A DNA stretch of 6,504 bases. It comes from an uncultured Saprospiraceae bacterium. Lineage in GTDB: Bacteria > Bacteroidota > Bacteroidia > Chitinophagales > Saprospiraceae. The translations under genes were made by a program, and so were the position numbers. Positions within the stretch are counted from its first letter, which is position 1, and each line of letters starts with the position of its first letter. Below are positions 1-6,504 of this stretch, piece after piece. Location: NCBI GenBank assembly GCA_938044055.1, contig CALIQO010000235.1, forward strand, positions 1-6,504, given 5' to 3'. A model generated the notes under the pieces. That model saw only the letters and a program-made list of their open reading frames with translations. It was not told the origin of the DNA and did no database searches.

Positions 1-2
1 TT

Positions 3-830
3 ATTATCCGCATCAACAACCGGAAGATTCTAAACGGAATAGCAGAAGTAGCAGGAATAGCAGATGCATTTATGGTTATGACCATAGCTATTGATAAGCT
101 GGATAAGATAGGTCATGACAAAGTTGTAATTGAAATGGAAAATGGGGGTATTCCTGAGAAAAACGCTCGCCAAGCATTGTCCCTGATTTCTGAGAAAAAC
201 CTGGATAAACTCGGTACTTTGCTCGAATCGAGTGAGATCGGTATGAAGGGTATAAATGAGGTTAAACAAGTTTTCAACCTACTTAACGAGAAAGATTTAC
301 TAAACGTAGAGATTGATACTACTTTAGCACGGGGATTAAACTATTACACCGGCTGTATATTTGAGGTGATTGTTGATACCACTGCCCATCCTGACGTAGT
401 TATGGGTTCTATTGCAGGAGGTGGAAGATATGATGATTTGACTAGTACATTTGGGTTGAAAGATGTAAGTGGAGTGGGCATATCGTTCGGAGCTGCAAGA
501 ATATATGACGTGTTGAATGAGTTAGAAAAATATCCAGAGAATGTCCATAGCGATTTAGATATACTGCTTGTATCATTTGATGATGCATCGTTCAATTATG
601 GATTTAGCCTCCTTTCTATGTTAAGAAGTAAAGGTATAAAGGCAGATATATACCCTTCTCCTGTAAAAATGAAGAAGCAGATGAAATATGCGAACCAGAG
701 GGGAACGAAATATGTAGGCGTTATCGGAGAAACAGAGGTTGAAGCTGAATCCATAATGCTTAAAAATATGGCCACAGGTGATCAGGGTCTTGTAAGCGTA
801 ACGGAAATCGAATCCAAGATTAGCGAGTAA
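3..830 (+). CDS. hisS: Histidyl-tRNA synthetase, C-terminal part (5' end cut by window edge)
   Basis: Cytoplasmic class II aminoacyl-tRNA synthetase that attaches histidine to tRNA-His using ATP. The frame is open from base 3, well before the first ATG at 72, and the upstream residues (INNRKILNGIAEVAGI) are typical HisS sequence, so the gene starts outside the window and 72 is not the start. The 275 visible residues include the histidine-binding motif RGLNYYTG (about 110-117 of the fragment), the GGGRYDDL motif (about 139-146), class II motif 3 with its arginine in GVGISFGAARI (about 157-167), and a C-terminal anticodon-binding domain from about 183 to the end. Class II motifs 1 and 2 lie off the left edge. 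RGLNYYTG with Asn rather than the commoner Asp resembles Bacteroidota enzymes. The stop overlaps the gatA start by one base. The fragment shows no sign of damage. Confidence 0.97.
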   Translation: MIRINNRKILNGIAEVAGIADAFMVMTIAIDKLDKIGHDKVVIEMENGGIPEKNARQALSLISEKNLDKLGTLLESSEIGMKGINEVKQVFNLLNEKDLLNVEIDTTLARGLNYYTGCIFEVIVDTTAHPDVVMGSIAGGGRYDDLTSTFGLKDVSGVGISFGAARIYDVLNELEKYPENVHSDLDILLVSFDDASFNYGFSLLSMLRSKGIKADIYPSPVKMKKQMKYANQRGTKYVGVIGETEVEAESIMLKNMATGDQGLVSVTEIESKISE

Positions 831-2239
831 TGATCTGTACTTCCTATAAAATACTAAAAGAAAAGCTGTTATCTGGAGAAATAACTTCAGTTCAGGTTGT
901 GCAGTCTTACCTCGATAATATAGCTAAAAACAGCAGCCTGAATGCTTATGTGGAAGTATATGTAGAAGAAGCCATTGCTGCTGCCGAGAAATTAGATAGA
1001 AAACTGGAACAAGAACCATCCTCTATAGGTGTTTTGCACGGTATGGTTGTTTCCATCAAGGATGTAATATGCTACAAGAATAAGGGCGTAACAGGAGGAA
1101 GCAGAATCCTAGAAGGCTTTACCTCGATTTATAATGCTACTGCTGTTGATAGATTGCTTGCTGCTGGAGCCATAATCATAGGGAGGACGAATTGTGATGA
1201 GTTTGCCATGGGTAGTGGCAATGAGCATTCTTTCTATGGTCCTACTCGGAATGCAGCTGACCCAGAGCGGGTGCCCGGAGGATCTTCTGGTGGAGCGGCG
1301 GTATCGGTACAGATTGACAGCTGTATGGTTGCACTAGGATCTGATACAGGAGGATCGGTTAGACAGCCAGCTGCATTCTGTGGAGTAATAGGGCTTAAAC
1401 CTAGTTATGGACGTATTTCGAGGCATGGTTTGATGGCTTATGGGTCATCTTTTGATCAGATCGGACTGATTAGTAGGAATGTTGAGGATATTGCTCGCGT
1501 ACTAGAAGTAATCAGTGGATCTGATGATTACGACAGTACTTGTAGTACCAGACCGGTAGATGCGTACTTAGAACCGGTAGATTCAAGAAAATATAGGATT
1601 GGTATTATAAAAGAAGGGTTGACTCATCCTGGCTTAGACCCTGCCATCGCTCAGGCGACTCATGACAAACTTCAACAATATAAATCTGATGGGCACATAG
1701 TTGAGGAGATAAACTTCTCTATGATTGACTATCTCGTCCCGACGTATTATATCTTGACCACAGCAGAAGCGTCCACTAACTTGTCTCGCTACGACGGAGT
1801 CCGATATGGGCGACGAAGTGATAAACCGGATGATATCCATGACTTGTATCGTAAAAGTAGGGGAGAGGGATTCGGAATGGAGGTCAAACGAAGAATCCTC
1901 CTCGGAACCTTTGTTCTTAGTGCTGGTTATTATGATGCTTATTATAAGAAAGCGCAGTCGGTTCGAAGAATGATTCGAGATGAGGTATTAAAAATATATG
2001 ATAATTTCGACTTTATTGCGCTTCCTACTTCTCCTTTAGGTCCGTGGAAAATAGGCAGTATGTCTTCAGATCCGGTGGAAGTATACCTTTCTGATATATA
2101 TACAGTTCTTGCGAACCTCGCCGGCATTCCTGCCGTATCGATTCCTCTTGAGTCTTCAGGCCTTGCATTGCAGCCTGGTTTCCAGCTTATGGCTGCTCCT
2201 TTCCAAGAAAAATCTCTTATTGATTTTTTAACTCTTTAA
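830..2239 (+). CDS. gatA: Asp-tRNA(Asn)/Glu-tRNA(Gln) amidotransferase subunit A
   Basis: Glutaminase subunit of the GatCAB complex. It releases ammonia from glutamine, and GatB uses that ammonia to convert Glu-tRNA(Gln) or Asp-tRNA(Asn) to the amide form. The 469 residues are near full length for the family. The amidase-signature Ser-cisSer-Lys triad is visible: K77 in VVSIKD, S152 in PGGSSGG and S176 in GSDTGGS. The 24-residue spacing between the serines matches amidase-family enzymes such as FAAH. GatA-specific blocks follow: AEASTNLSRYDGVRYG (313-327), EVKRRILLGTF (351-361), GYYDAYYKKAQ (366-376) and SDIYTVLANLAGIPAVSIP (421-439), where D422 probably matches the glutamine-binding Asp known from other GatA proteins. 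The ATG at 830-832 overlaps the hisS TAA, and no clear Shine-Dalgarno is seen, so coupling to hisS is likely. Neither gatB nor gatC lies in the window. A generic amidase is less likely given the GatA-specific blocks. Confidence 0.96.
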   Translation: MICTSYKILKEKLLSGEITSVQVVQSYLDNIAKNSSLNAYVEVYVEEAIAAAEKLDRKLEQEPSSIGVLHGMVVSIKDVICYKNKGVTGGSRILEGFTSIYNATAVDRLLAAGAIIIGRTNCDEFAMGSGNEHSFYGPTRNAADPERVPGGSSGGAAVSVQIDSCMVALGSDTGGSVRQPAAFCGVIGLKPSYGRISRHGLMAYGSSFDQIGLISRNVEDIARVLEVISGSDDYDSTCSTRPVDAYLEPVDSRKYRIGIIKEGLTHPGLDPAIAQATHDKLQQYKSDGHIVEEINFSMIDYLVPTYYILTTAEASTNLSRYDGVRYGRRSDKPDDIHDLYRKSRGEGFGMEVKRRILLGTFVLSAGYYDAYYKKAQSVRRMIRDEVLKIYDNFDFIALPTSPLGPWKIGSMSSDPVEVYLSDIYTVLANLAGIPAVSIPLESSGLALQPGFQLMAAPFQEKSLIDFLTL

Positions 2240-2271
2240 TTTTTCTGGCATAGTCTTTGACATTCAGTAAG

Positions 2272-2291
2272 CAATAAATTATGATTTATTG
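2272..2291. repeat. Perfect 8-bp inverted repeat with 4-base loop
   Basis: CAATAAAT at 2272-2279 and ATTTATTG at 2284-2291 are exact reverse complements around the loop TATG, 32 bases after the gatA stop. The stem is almost all A:T and no T-run follows it on the plus strand, so it is at best a weak terminator or RNA-end-stabilising hairpin. It could also be an AT-rich chance palindrome or a protein-binding site. Confidence 0.4.
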
Positions 2292-2307
2292 TAATATGAT
2301 AAAAACG

Positions 2308-2338
2308 TTGCATAATATGTTATGGAATAGTACATTTG
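2308..2338 (+). promoter_or_regulatory. Candidate Bacteroidota housekeeping promoter for the mltD-like gene
   Basis: TACATTTG at 2331-2338 fits the TAnnTTTG -7 element known for Bacteroidota primary sigma factor. A TTG at 2308-2310 lies 20 bases upstream, close to the spacing expected for the -33 TTTG/TTG element. The predicted transcription start is near 2345, giving a leader of about 120 bases before the ATG at 2463. The match is by eye only. AT-rich DNA gives chance matches, but the full fixed part of the -7 element and the spacing both fit. Confidence 0.55.
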
Positions 2339-2462
2339 CCGGCTATTTGATATTAACATATTTTTTAATACGTAAAAAATTAAATTACAGTAGATTAGGA
2401 TTTAAAGAAACAATATTACTCAAAATCCGATCCCAACAATCGATCTTATTAAATAATCACCC

Positions 2463-3659
2463 ATGAACAAAATTAAATTCATTACAAAGACATTTGTGAT
2501 AGGATTGGTTCTCCTATGCCAGACCCTTCAGGCATCCTCATATGAGGATTACCTTAAGTCGCATACGTATCGTGAGATTGAGTCTAGGCTGGAACATTTG
2601 GATGGGGCTTTTGACTATAAACTGAATCCAGAGATCGCTAAGCTAATCTACGAGTACACTGCTAAGTACAAGCATGATAGTGAGGCACTTCTAAGTAAAG
2701 GAGATTTATACTTTCCATTAATCGAAAAAGAAATCTACAGTAAGGGACTACCTATAGATCTTAAGTCTCTTCCTATTATTGAATCTCACCTCCGACCCAA
2801 TGCTCTTTCTAGATCTGGGGCAGCTGGTATGTGGCAGTTTATGAAAAAGACTGCCCGTATGATGGGATTAAATGTCAATAGGGAAGTTGACGAAAGAAAA
2901 GACGTTATAAAGTCAACATCAGCAGCATTAGATTATTTAGCCTTTCTATATAAGTCATTTGATGATTGGACTTTAGCTATTGCAGCATATAATTGTGGTC
3001 CAGGAAACGTGAGAAAGGCTATGCGCGCTGGAAAAAGTAGAAACTTCTGGAAGATCAGACCTCACCTACCTAAGGAAACTCAGAGATATGTCCCTAAGTT
3101 TATGGCTATAAGCTACTTATTAAACTACCATGATTTACATGGTATTCATGTAGATGTCTCCGCTTTAAAGGACAATCCTACGACCATAGCCCTTTATGAT
3201 AAGACTAATTTTAATGATATATCCTTATCCACTGGTTTAGATATAAAAGAGATTAAAGATATGAATCCATCTTATCTCAGAAATTATATTCCTAGTTCTC
3301 TCGACGGAAACCATCTCACACTTCCAGAAAGTAAATTGATTGACTATATCTTACTGGAAAGGGTAGAGTATAGTGTGATATATCAGCCTAAAGAATCTAA
3401 ATCTATATTGCATATTGCAGAGGTCATCCCAGAAACCAAGTTGGAAGAAGCAGATATGGATAGCTACATATGGGATTTTCCTATTCTTGAATCGGATATG
3501 AATCTCTACGTCTTGCAACCTCTAAAACCCAATCCAAATAAGAATAAGCGGTCTTCTAAAGTCGCAAGTCAGATAAGAGATAAGGCAGACGATCGCAGAA
3601 GAAAGAAAGGAGATAAGCAGAATATCCGGTACACAGCCTTCTATAATATGGACAATTAG
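2463..3659 (+). CDS. Secreted lytic murein transglycosylase, MltD-like
   Basis: Peptidoglycan-cleaving enzyme of the SLT/MltD type, expected to cut the MurNAc-GlcNAc bond in the periplasm. Residues 1-24 form a signal peptide: a basic start (MNKIKFITK), a hydrophobic core (FVIGLVLLC) and a likely cut after LQA. The Cys at 19 lacks a small residue before it, so a lipoprotein box is unlikely. The lysozyme-like domain spans about 80-225: catalytic E107 in PIIESHL, then GAAGMWQFM (119-127), AYNCGPGNV (175-183) and ETQRYVPKF (205-213). Residues about 248-290 resemble the weak LysM-like stretch seen in MltD proteins (TGLDIKEIKDMNPSYL, then HLTLPES). No clear C-terminal LysM repeats follow; instead there is a Lys/Arg-rich tail (about 355-390). 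The ATG at 2463 is chosen because it opens the signal peptide; the upstream bases show no Shine-Dalgarno. It probably has its own promoter at 2308-2338. Confidence 0.9.
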   Translation: MNKIKFITKTFVIGLVLLCQTLQASSYEDYLKSHTYREIESRLEHLDGAFDYKLNPEIAKLIYEYTAKYKHDSEALLSKGDLYFPLIEKEIYSKGLPIDLKSLPIIESHLRPNALSRSGAAGMWQFMKKTARMMGLNVNREVDERKDVIKSTSAALDYLAFLYKSFDDWTLAIAAYNCGPGNVRKAMRAGKSRNFWKIRPHLPKETQRYVPKFMAISYLLNYHDLHGIHVDVSALKDNPTTIALYDKTNFNDISLSTGLDIKEIKDMNPSYLRNYIPSSLDGNHLTLPESKLIDYILLERVEYSVIYQPKESKSILHIAEVIPETKLEEADMDSYIWDFPILESDMNLYVLQPLKPNPNKNKRSSKVASQIRDKADDRRRKKGDKQNIRYTAFYNMDN

Positions 3660-3705
3660 TAGGTATTTATAATGTATCATTTTCTTATAGAAAGAGGATG
3701 TAGTT

Positions 3706-4079
3706 TTATTCTATTAATCCGTGTTTTTTCAAGAATTCAATAATGGCAATTTTTAATTGGGAACCTGCATGGGTAAAGTGGTAGTAGGATTTTCCACCAG
3801 GAAGATCAACACCATCTCACTGCCTACATAAGAGGCATGACCCGCTAGAAGATTGATTTCAGTATCTAACCATTTTCTTCTATCTCCATAGAAGTCTCCA
3901 TAGAAGAGTTCTTCTAACCTTTCTATTTTTTCATAGTACGGGACTACCCAATAATATTCTCCATTGCTAGCTAGGTATATTTTATTAAAATTCCTTAATG
4001 AACTATCAGGATTGTAATTGAGGCGACGTACCCAAAGGGCTATCAATCGCCTGAGCAGCTCTGGGAATATCTGAATCAT
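3706..4079 (-). pseudogene. Unrecognised small gene, probably frameshifted
   Basis: As it stands, the frame from ATG (4077-4079) ends at 3753 and gives 108 residues whose last part looks wrong. Around 3815-3818 the minus strand reads AGTGAGATGGT. Removing one GA gives codons for VGSDGVDLPGGKSYYHF, and the frame then runs cleanly through THAGSQLKIAIIEFL to a TAA at 3706-3708 (ending KKHGLIE). This strongly suggests a 2-base GA duplication that broke a gene of about 124 residues. The middle (NGEYYWVVPYYEKIERLEEL) is rich in aromatic and charged residues and looks like a soluble protein. There is no signal peptide or membrane segment. I do not recognise the family. The ATG lies 34 bases after the helicase-nuclease stop on the same strand, so it may share that transcript. 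The true start is uncertain because a different frame upstream also looks coding. A sequencing or assembly error, or two overlapping short genes, are alternatives. Confidence 0.6.
3883..3906. repeat. Perfect 12-bp tandem duplication
   Basis: TCTCCATAGAAG occurs twice in a row (3883-3894 and 3895-3906). In the minus-strand frame it encodes a doubled FYGD tetrapeptide (LFYGDFYGDRRKW). Because the unit is a multiple of three, the reading frame is kept. It looks like a slippage or replication duplication inside the degenerate small gene. Confidence 0.85.
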
Positions 4080-4113
4080 CTAAAAGATCCGCCCAACCGT
4101 TCTTTTCCCTTTT

Positions 4114-6504
4114 CTATTCTGGATCTTCTGCTAAATCTAGAGGGCTTTTAAGGTGTCCATTTTCATTGAGAAAGTTACACCATCGACAAGTATCTTCCTC
4201 GCAGGAATAGAATTCATGGTTCATGATTCTGCGGTAAGTATCTTCTACTTGGTTTCCTACAATTTCTACTTCCATAGGAGAGATAGATTGAGCGTGTCTT
4301 CTGAATGTCAGATTGGCTTCATCATATTCTACGAAATCCATAATACCCTGATTGTAATTGTAATCATACTTAGCATCTTGATCGATTAGAATTTTATAAA
4401 ATACAAGCTGTCTCCAGTAGTCTCCTCCTATATCATCATCCCCTAATGGTGGTTTTAACTTTTTGCTTGCGTATTTCCCAGTTTTATAATCAACCACATT
4501 GACGTGGTGCTTGTATATCTCTAGTTTATCCAGCTTTCCTTTAATAGGGACACCCTTATAGTGAATGTTATCCACAGCATGTTCTAGTTTATACTTAGGT
4601 ACTTCCTTCCAGGTGCTTTTGTATTCCTTGTAATAGTTTTTCAATACTTCTTTTCCATAAGTATTGATATTGACCCATTCTTTTTCATTGAAATGGGATT
4701 GATACTTTCCCATACCTCGAGAAAACAATTCCAGCAGTTTCTCTTCACTGAACACAGTTTCATCACTATCAGCATTAATTAACCCAAATGCTTTTTCCAG
4801 TGCATAGTGGATGGCATTACCAAAACCTAGGGGCGCCGTTCTTGCCATCGGTACTCTGAGGAGATTTTCGAAATAAAAAGTTACACCACACTTCAGAAAT
4901 TTGCTTAAAGCGGTAGCGCTAATCTTAAATTCCTGCAACACATCTTCCAGAATAGAAGTATCAATAATAGGGGCAGACTTATGTCTATGTAGGAGTAATT
5001 GCATCTGGTAAGTAGACAGCAGTTCTTCAGGTACTTCCGCATAAGTTTCCGGGACTTCTATTCCTCCATCATAGAGGAATGAACTAGCCACAATTTCTTT
5101 ATCTTTTTCATCGTGGTCAGGATAACATAAGAAGAGACCATGTTCTGCCCGAGTGATTGCTACATAGAACAAGCGTCGATCATCTTCCACGTCGCTTGTT
5201 GCAGATATGGGAATTATGCTCTCAGGGATATAAAATCCTCGGTTATAATTTTTCTTCTTCCATGTCTTCTCTGTCATATTAAGGATGTAGACATACTTGA
5301 ATTCTAGGCCCTTAGAACTATGGGCAGTTACCAGCGTGATTCCTTCTTCTTTCTTACGTATATCTAAAACGGGTAGCGGTATATTGTTTAACTGCATTTT
5401 CTCGAGTGTAATCAAGAAATCTGACAAGGCATAACCTGTGTTTTTGGCAGATTCTTCCTTGATAAGATTAAAGAAAGTATTGAATATCTGGAGATTCCAT
5501 TGTTTGTCTTCTGATCTCAGTATCTCTTCTAGCCATCCACTTGAAGACATGATTTTTTCCACCATCACTTGCAAGGTGTCATTCTGAGCACTGATTATCC
5601 AGTTCTCTATAAGCTCACCTATCTCACCTAATCTCTCTGTGTTTTCTAATTTTAGATTCTCTAAATCACTTTTATTTCGTAACGTGGTTCTCCATCTTCT
5701 GTCGTCTTCTGTTTCATCTGTTTTCCTGGAACAGAATATGGATATCTGAGCAAGATCGATAGGTGATATGTTGAAAAAACTGGAATGAAGAATCTGAAAT
5801 AGTTTTCGCTCTTGAGAAAACGGTTCCCGTAATTCCCCTTCTATGTACCTAAGTATTCTTACCAGCTGCTGGATGGCAGGAAGTGTAAGCACATCAACTT
5901 TTTTTCTGACTTGAAAGGGAATATCATTAAGCTGGAGATACTTTATCAAGTTATTGACCTCCTTATGTTTCGTATATATGATAGCGAAGTCATTGTAAGT
6001 GCATCCATGTTTAGAAATCATATTCTGGATAGAATGCAGTATACCTACTTCTTGTTGTATGGCATTCTTGTATCGAAGAATTTCTGGAGCCTTCTGAATG
6101 TAGTCTGGTTTATCTCTACTTTCGATAAGCTCTTTACTGAGTCCTTCTACTTTATTAATCAGGCTAGATTTATTCTCTTTTATGGTAGATCGAGCAATGT
6201 CAAGTATGGCTTGTTGCGATCGGTAATTCTGTTCTAGTACGATGATTGTGGGATCGTACTTATTAACGAAATCAACAATATTGTTAAGATTAGCTCCCTG
6301 AAATCTAAAGATAGATTGATCGTCGTCACCGACGGCAAAAAGATTGGGCTTTTCCCAGAAATCAGATAGCTGAAAGACCAATTCGTTCTGTGCTCCATTA
6401 GTATCTTGATATTCGTCTAGCATAATGTATTGAAAACGTTCTTGATACCTGCCTAGCAATTCATCATTTTCTTTAAATGCTGCTAATACCCATATTATCA
6501 TATC
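4114..6504 (-). CDS. UvrD/PcrA-like helicase fused to PD-(D/E)XK nuclease (5' end cut by window edge)
   Basis: DNA repair or recombination enzyme joining a superfamily 1A 3'-5' helicase to a RecB-family nuclease. The frame is open to base 6504, and the Met at 6501 sits inside the conserved DMIIWVL block, so it is not the start; Walker A and motifs Ia-Ib lie outside. Counting from that Met: motif II LDEYQD (28-33), motif III LFAVGDDDQSIFRFQGA (54-70), motif IV LEQNYRS (89-95), motif V TLVTAHSSKGLEF (389-401) and motif VI DRRLFYVAITRAE (441-453). The nuclease covers about 525-780: H565 in GNAIHYALE, D658 in GKLDKL, D671 and K673 in VVDYKTGK, and QLVFY (698-702). C538, C767, C772 and C775 are placed like the 4Fe-4S ligands of AddB-type nucleases. 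All visible motifs are intact, so it is probably active. It resembles Bacteroidota UvrD-nuclease fusions; it is not classical RecB or AddA because of the cysteine cluster. Confidence 0.94.
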   Translation of the reverse strand, partial: DMIIWVLAAFKENDELLGRYQERFQYIMLDEYQDTNGAQNELVFQLSDFWEKPNLFAVGDDDQSIFRFQGANLNNIVDFVNKYDPTIIVLEQNYRSQQAILDIARSTIKENKSSLINKVEGLSKELIESRDKPDYIQKAPEILRYKNAIQQEVGILHSIQNMISKHGCTYNDFAIIYTKHKEVNNLIKYLQLNDIPFQVRKKVDVLTLPAIQQLVRILRYIEGELREPFSQERKLFQILHSSFFNISPIDLAQISIFCSRKTDETEDDRRWRTTLRNKSDLENLKLENTERLGEIGELIENWIISAQNDTLQVMVEKIMSSSGWLEEILRSEDKQWNLQIFNTFFNLIKEESAKNTGYALSDFLITLEKMQLNNIPLPVLDIRKKEEGITLVTAHSSKGLEFKYVYILNMTEKTWKKKNYNRGFYIPESIIPISATSDVEDDRRLFYVAITRAEHGLFLCYPDHDEKDKEIVASSFLYDGGIEVPETYAEVPEELLSTYQMQLLLHRHKSAPIIDTSILEDVLQEFKISATALSKFLKCGVTFYFENLLRVPMARTAPLGFGNAIHYALEKAFGLINADSDETVFSEEKLLELFSRGMGKYQSHFNEKEWVNINTYGKEVLKNYYKEYKSTWKEVPKYKLEHAVDNIHYKGVPIKGKLDKLEIYKHHVNVVDYKTGKYASKKLKPPLGDDDIGGDYWRQLVFYKILIDQDAKYDYNYNQGIMDFVEYDEANLTFRRHAQSISPMEVEIVGNQVEDTYRRIMNHEFYSCEEDTCRWCNFLNENGHLKSPLDLAEDPE

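Larger units (their letters stand above)
2240..2462. other. Intergenic region between gatA and the mltD-like gene
   Basis: This 223-base AT-rich gap contains an 8-bp inverted repeat near its left end and a Bacteroidota-type promoter match near its middle, listed separately. A 61-codon frame at 2281-2466 crosses it, but its translation looks like chance AT-rich reading and it contains the promoter, so I do not treat it as a gene. Confidence 0.7.

Noticed and set aside
72..74. ATG at 72 as the start of hisS
   Set aside because: The same frame is open back to base 3 and encodes typical HisS residues (INNRKILNGIAEV), so the gene is cut by the window edge.
1634..2127. Minus-strand frames of 61-68 codons inside gatA
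   Set aside because: They are antisense shadows of a well-conserved gene and carry no motif of their own.
2281..2466. A 61-codon plus-strand frame overlapping the mltD-like start by ATGA
   Set aside because: The translation is rich in Ile, Leu, Lys and Asn as expected from random AT-rich DNA, has no recognisable motif, and contains the candidate promoter. The overlap looks coincidental.
2517..2519. Lipoprotein signal at Cys19 of the transglycosylase
   Set aside because: The residues before the Cys are V-L-L, lacking the Gly, Ala or Ser expected at -1, while a normal signal peptidase site follows at LQA.
3681..3693. Hairpin TTTCT-TAT-AGAAA as a bidirectional terminator between convergent genes
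   Set aside because: The stem is only 5 bp and almost all A:T with no adjacent T-run; too weak to call.
5911..6237. A 108-codon plus-strand frame inside the helicase gene
   Set aside because: It is antisense to conserved helicase coding sequence, and its hydrophobic, Phe/Tyr-rich translation is what such an antisense frame tends to give.
6499..6501. ATG at 6501 as the start of the helicase
   Set aside because: The frame continues to the edge (preceding codon Asp), the Met lies within a conserved internal helicase block, and Walker A is missing.
1..6504. A new defence or mobile system centred on the helicase-nuclease
   Set aside because: The neighbours are housekeeping genes, and no integrase, transposase, terminal repeats, CRISPR repeats or toxin-antitoxin pair are visible. 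The helicase-nuclease fits a core repair role.

Overview
The window looks like chromosomal DNA from an AT-rich member of the Bacteroidota. This rests on the Bacteroidota-style wording of the histidyl-tRNA synthetase (LARGLNYYTG), the absence of clear Shine-Dalgarno sequences before starts, a TAnnTTTG-type promoter match, and a UvrD-like helicase fused to an iron-sulfur RecB-family nuclease of a kind familiar from that phylum. I cannot place the genus. A reduced-genome or host-associated lineage is possible but not shown.

Layout: (1) 3-2239, plus strand: the 3' part of hisS, cut by the left edge, followed by complete gatA. The hisS stop and gatA start share one base (TAATG), so the pair is probably co-transcribed and translationally coupled. 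Both genes supply charged tRNA. (2) 2240-2462: a 223-base AT-rich gap with a perfect 8-bp inverted repeat and a good match to the Bacteroidota primary sigma-factor promoter, which probably drives the next gene. (3) 2463-3659, plus strand: a secreted MltD-type lytic transglycosylase acting on peptidoglycan. (4) 3660-3705: a short convergent gap. (5) 3706-4113, minus strand: a small unrecognised gene that appears broken. Its frame is restored if a GA dinucleotide duplication is removed, and it also carries a perfect 12-bp tandem duplication. (6) 4114-6504, minus strand: the C-terminal 796 residues of a UvrD/PcrA-like superfamily 1A helicase with a C-terminal PD-(D/E)XK nuclease and four cysteines placed to hold a 4Fe-4S cluster. 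Its 5' end, including the ATP-binding Walker A motif, lies beyond the right edge.

The genes are mostly housekeeping: translation (hisS, gatA), cell-wall turnover (mltD-like) and DNA repair or recombination (helicase-nuclease). I see no mobile element, CRISPR array, tRNA or rRNA, and no convincing new multigene system. The most unusual part is the decaying small gene downstream of the helicase-nuclease.
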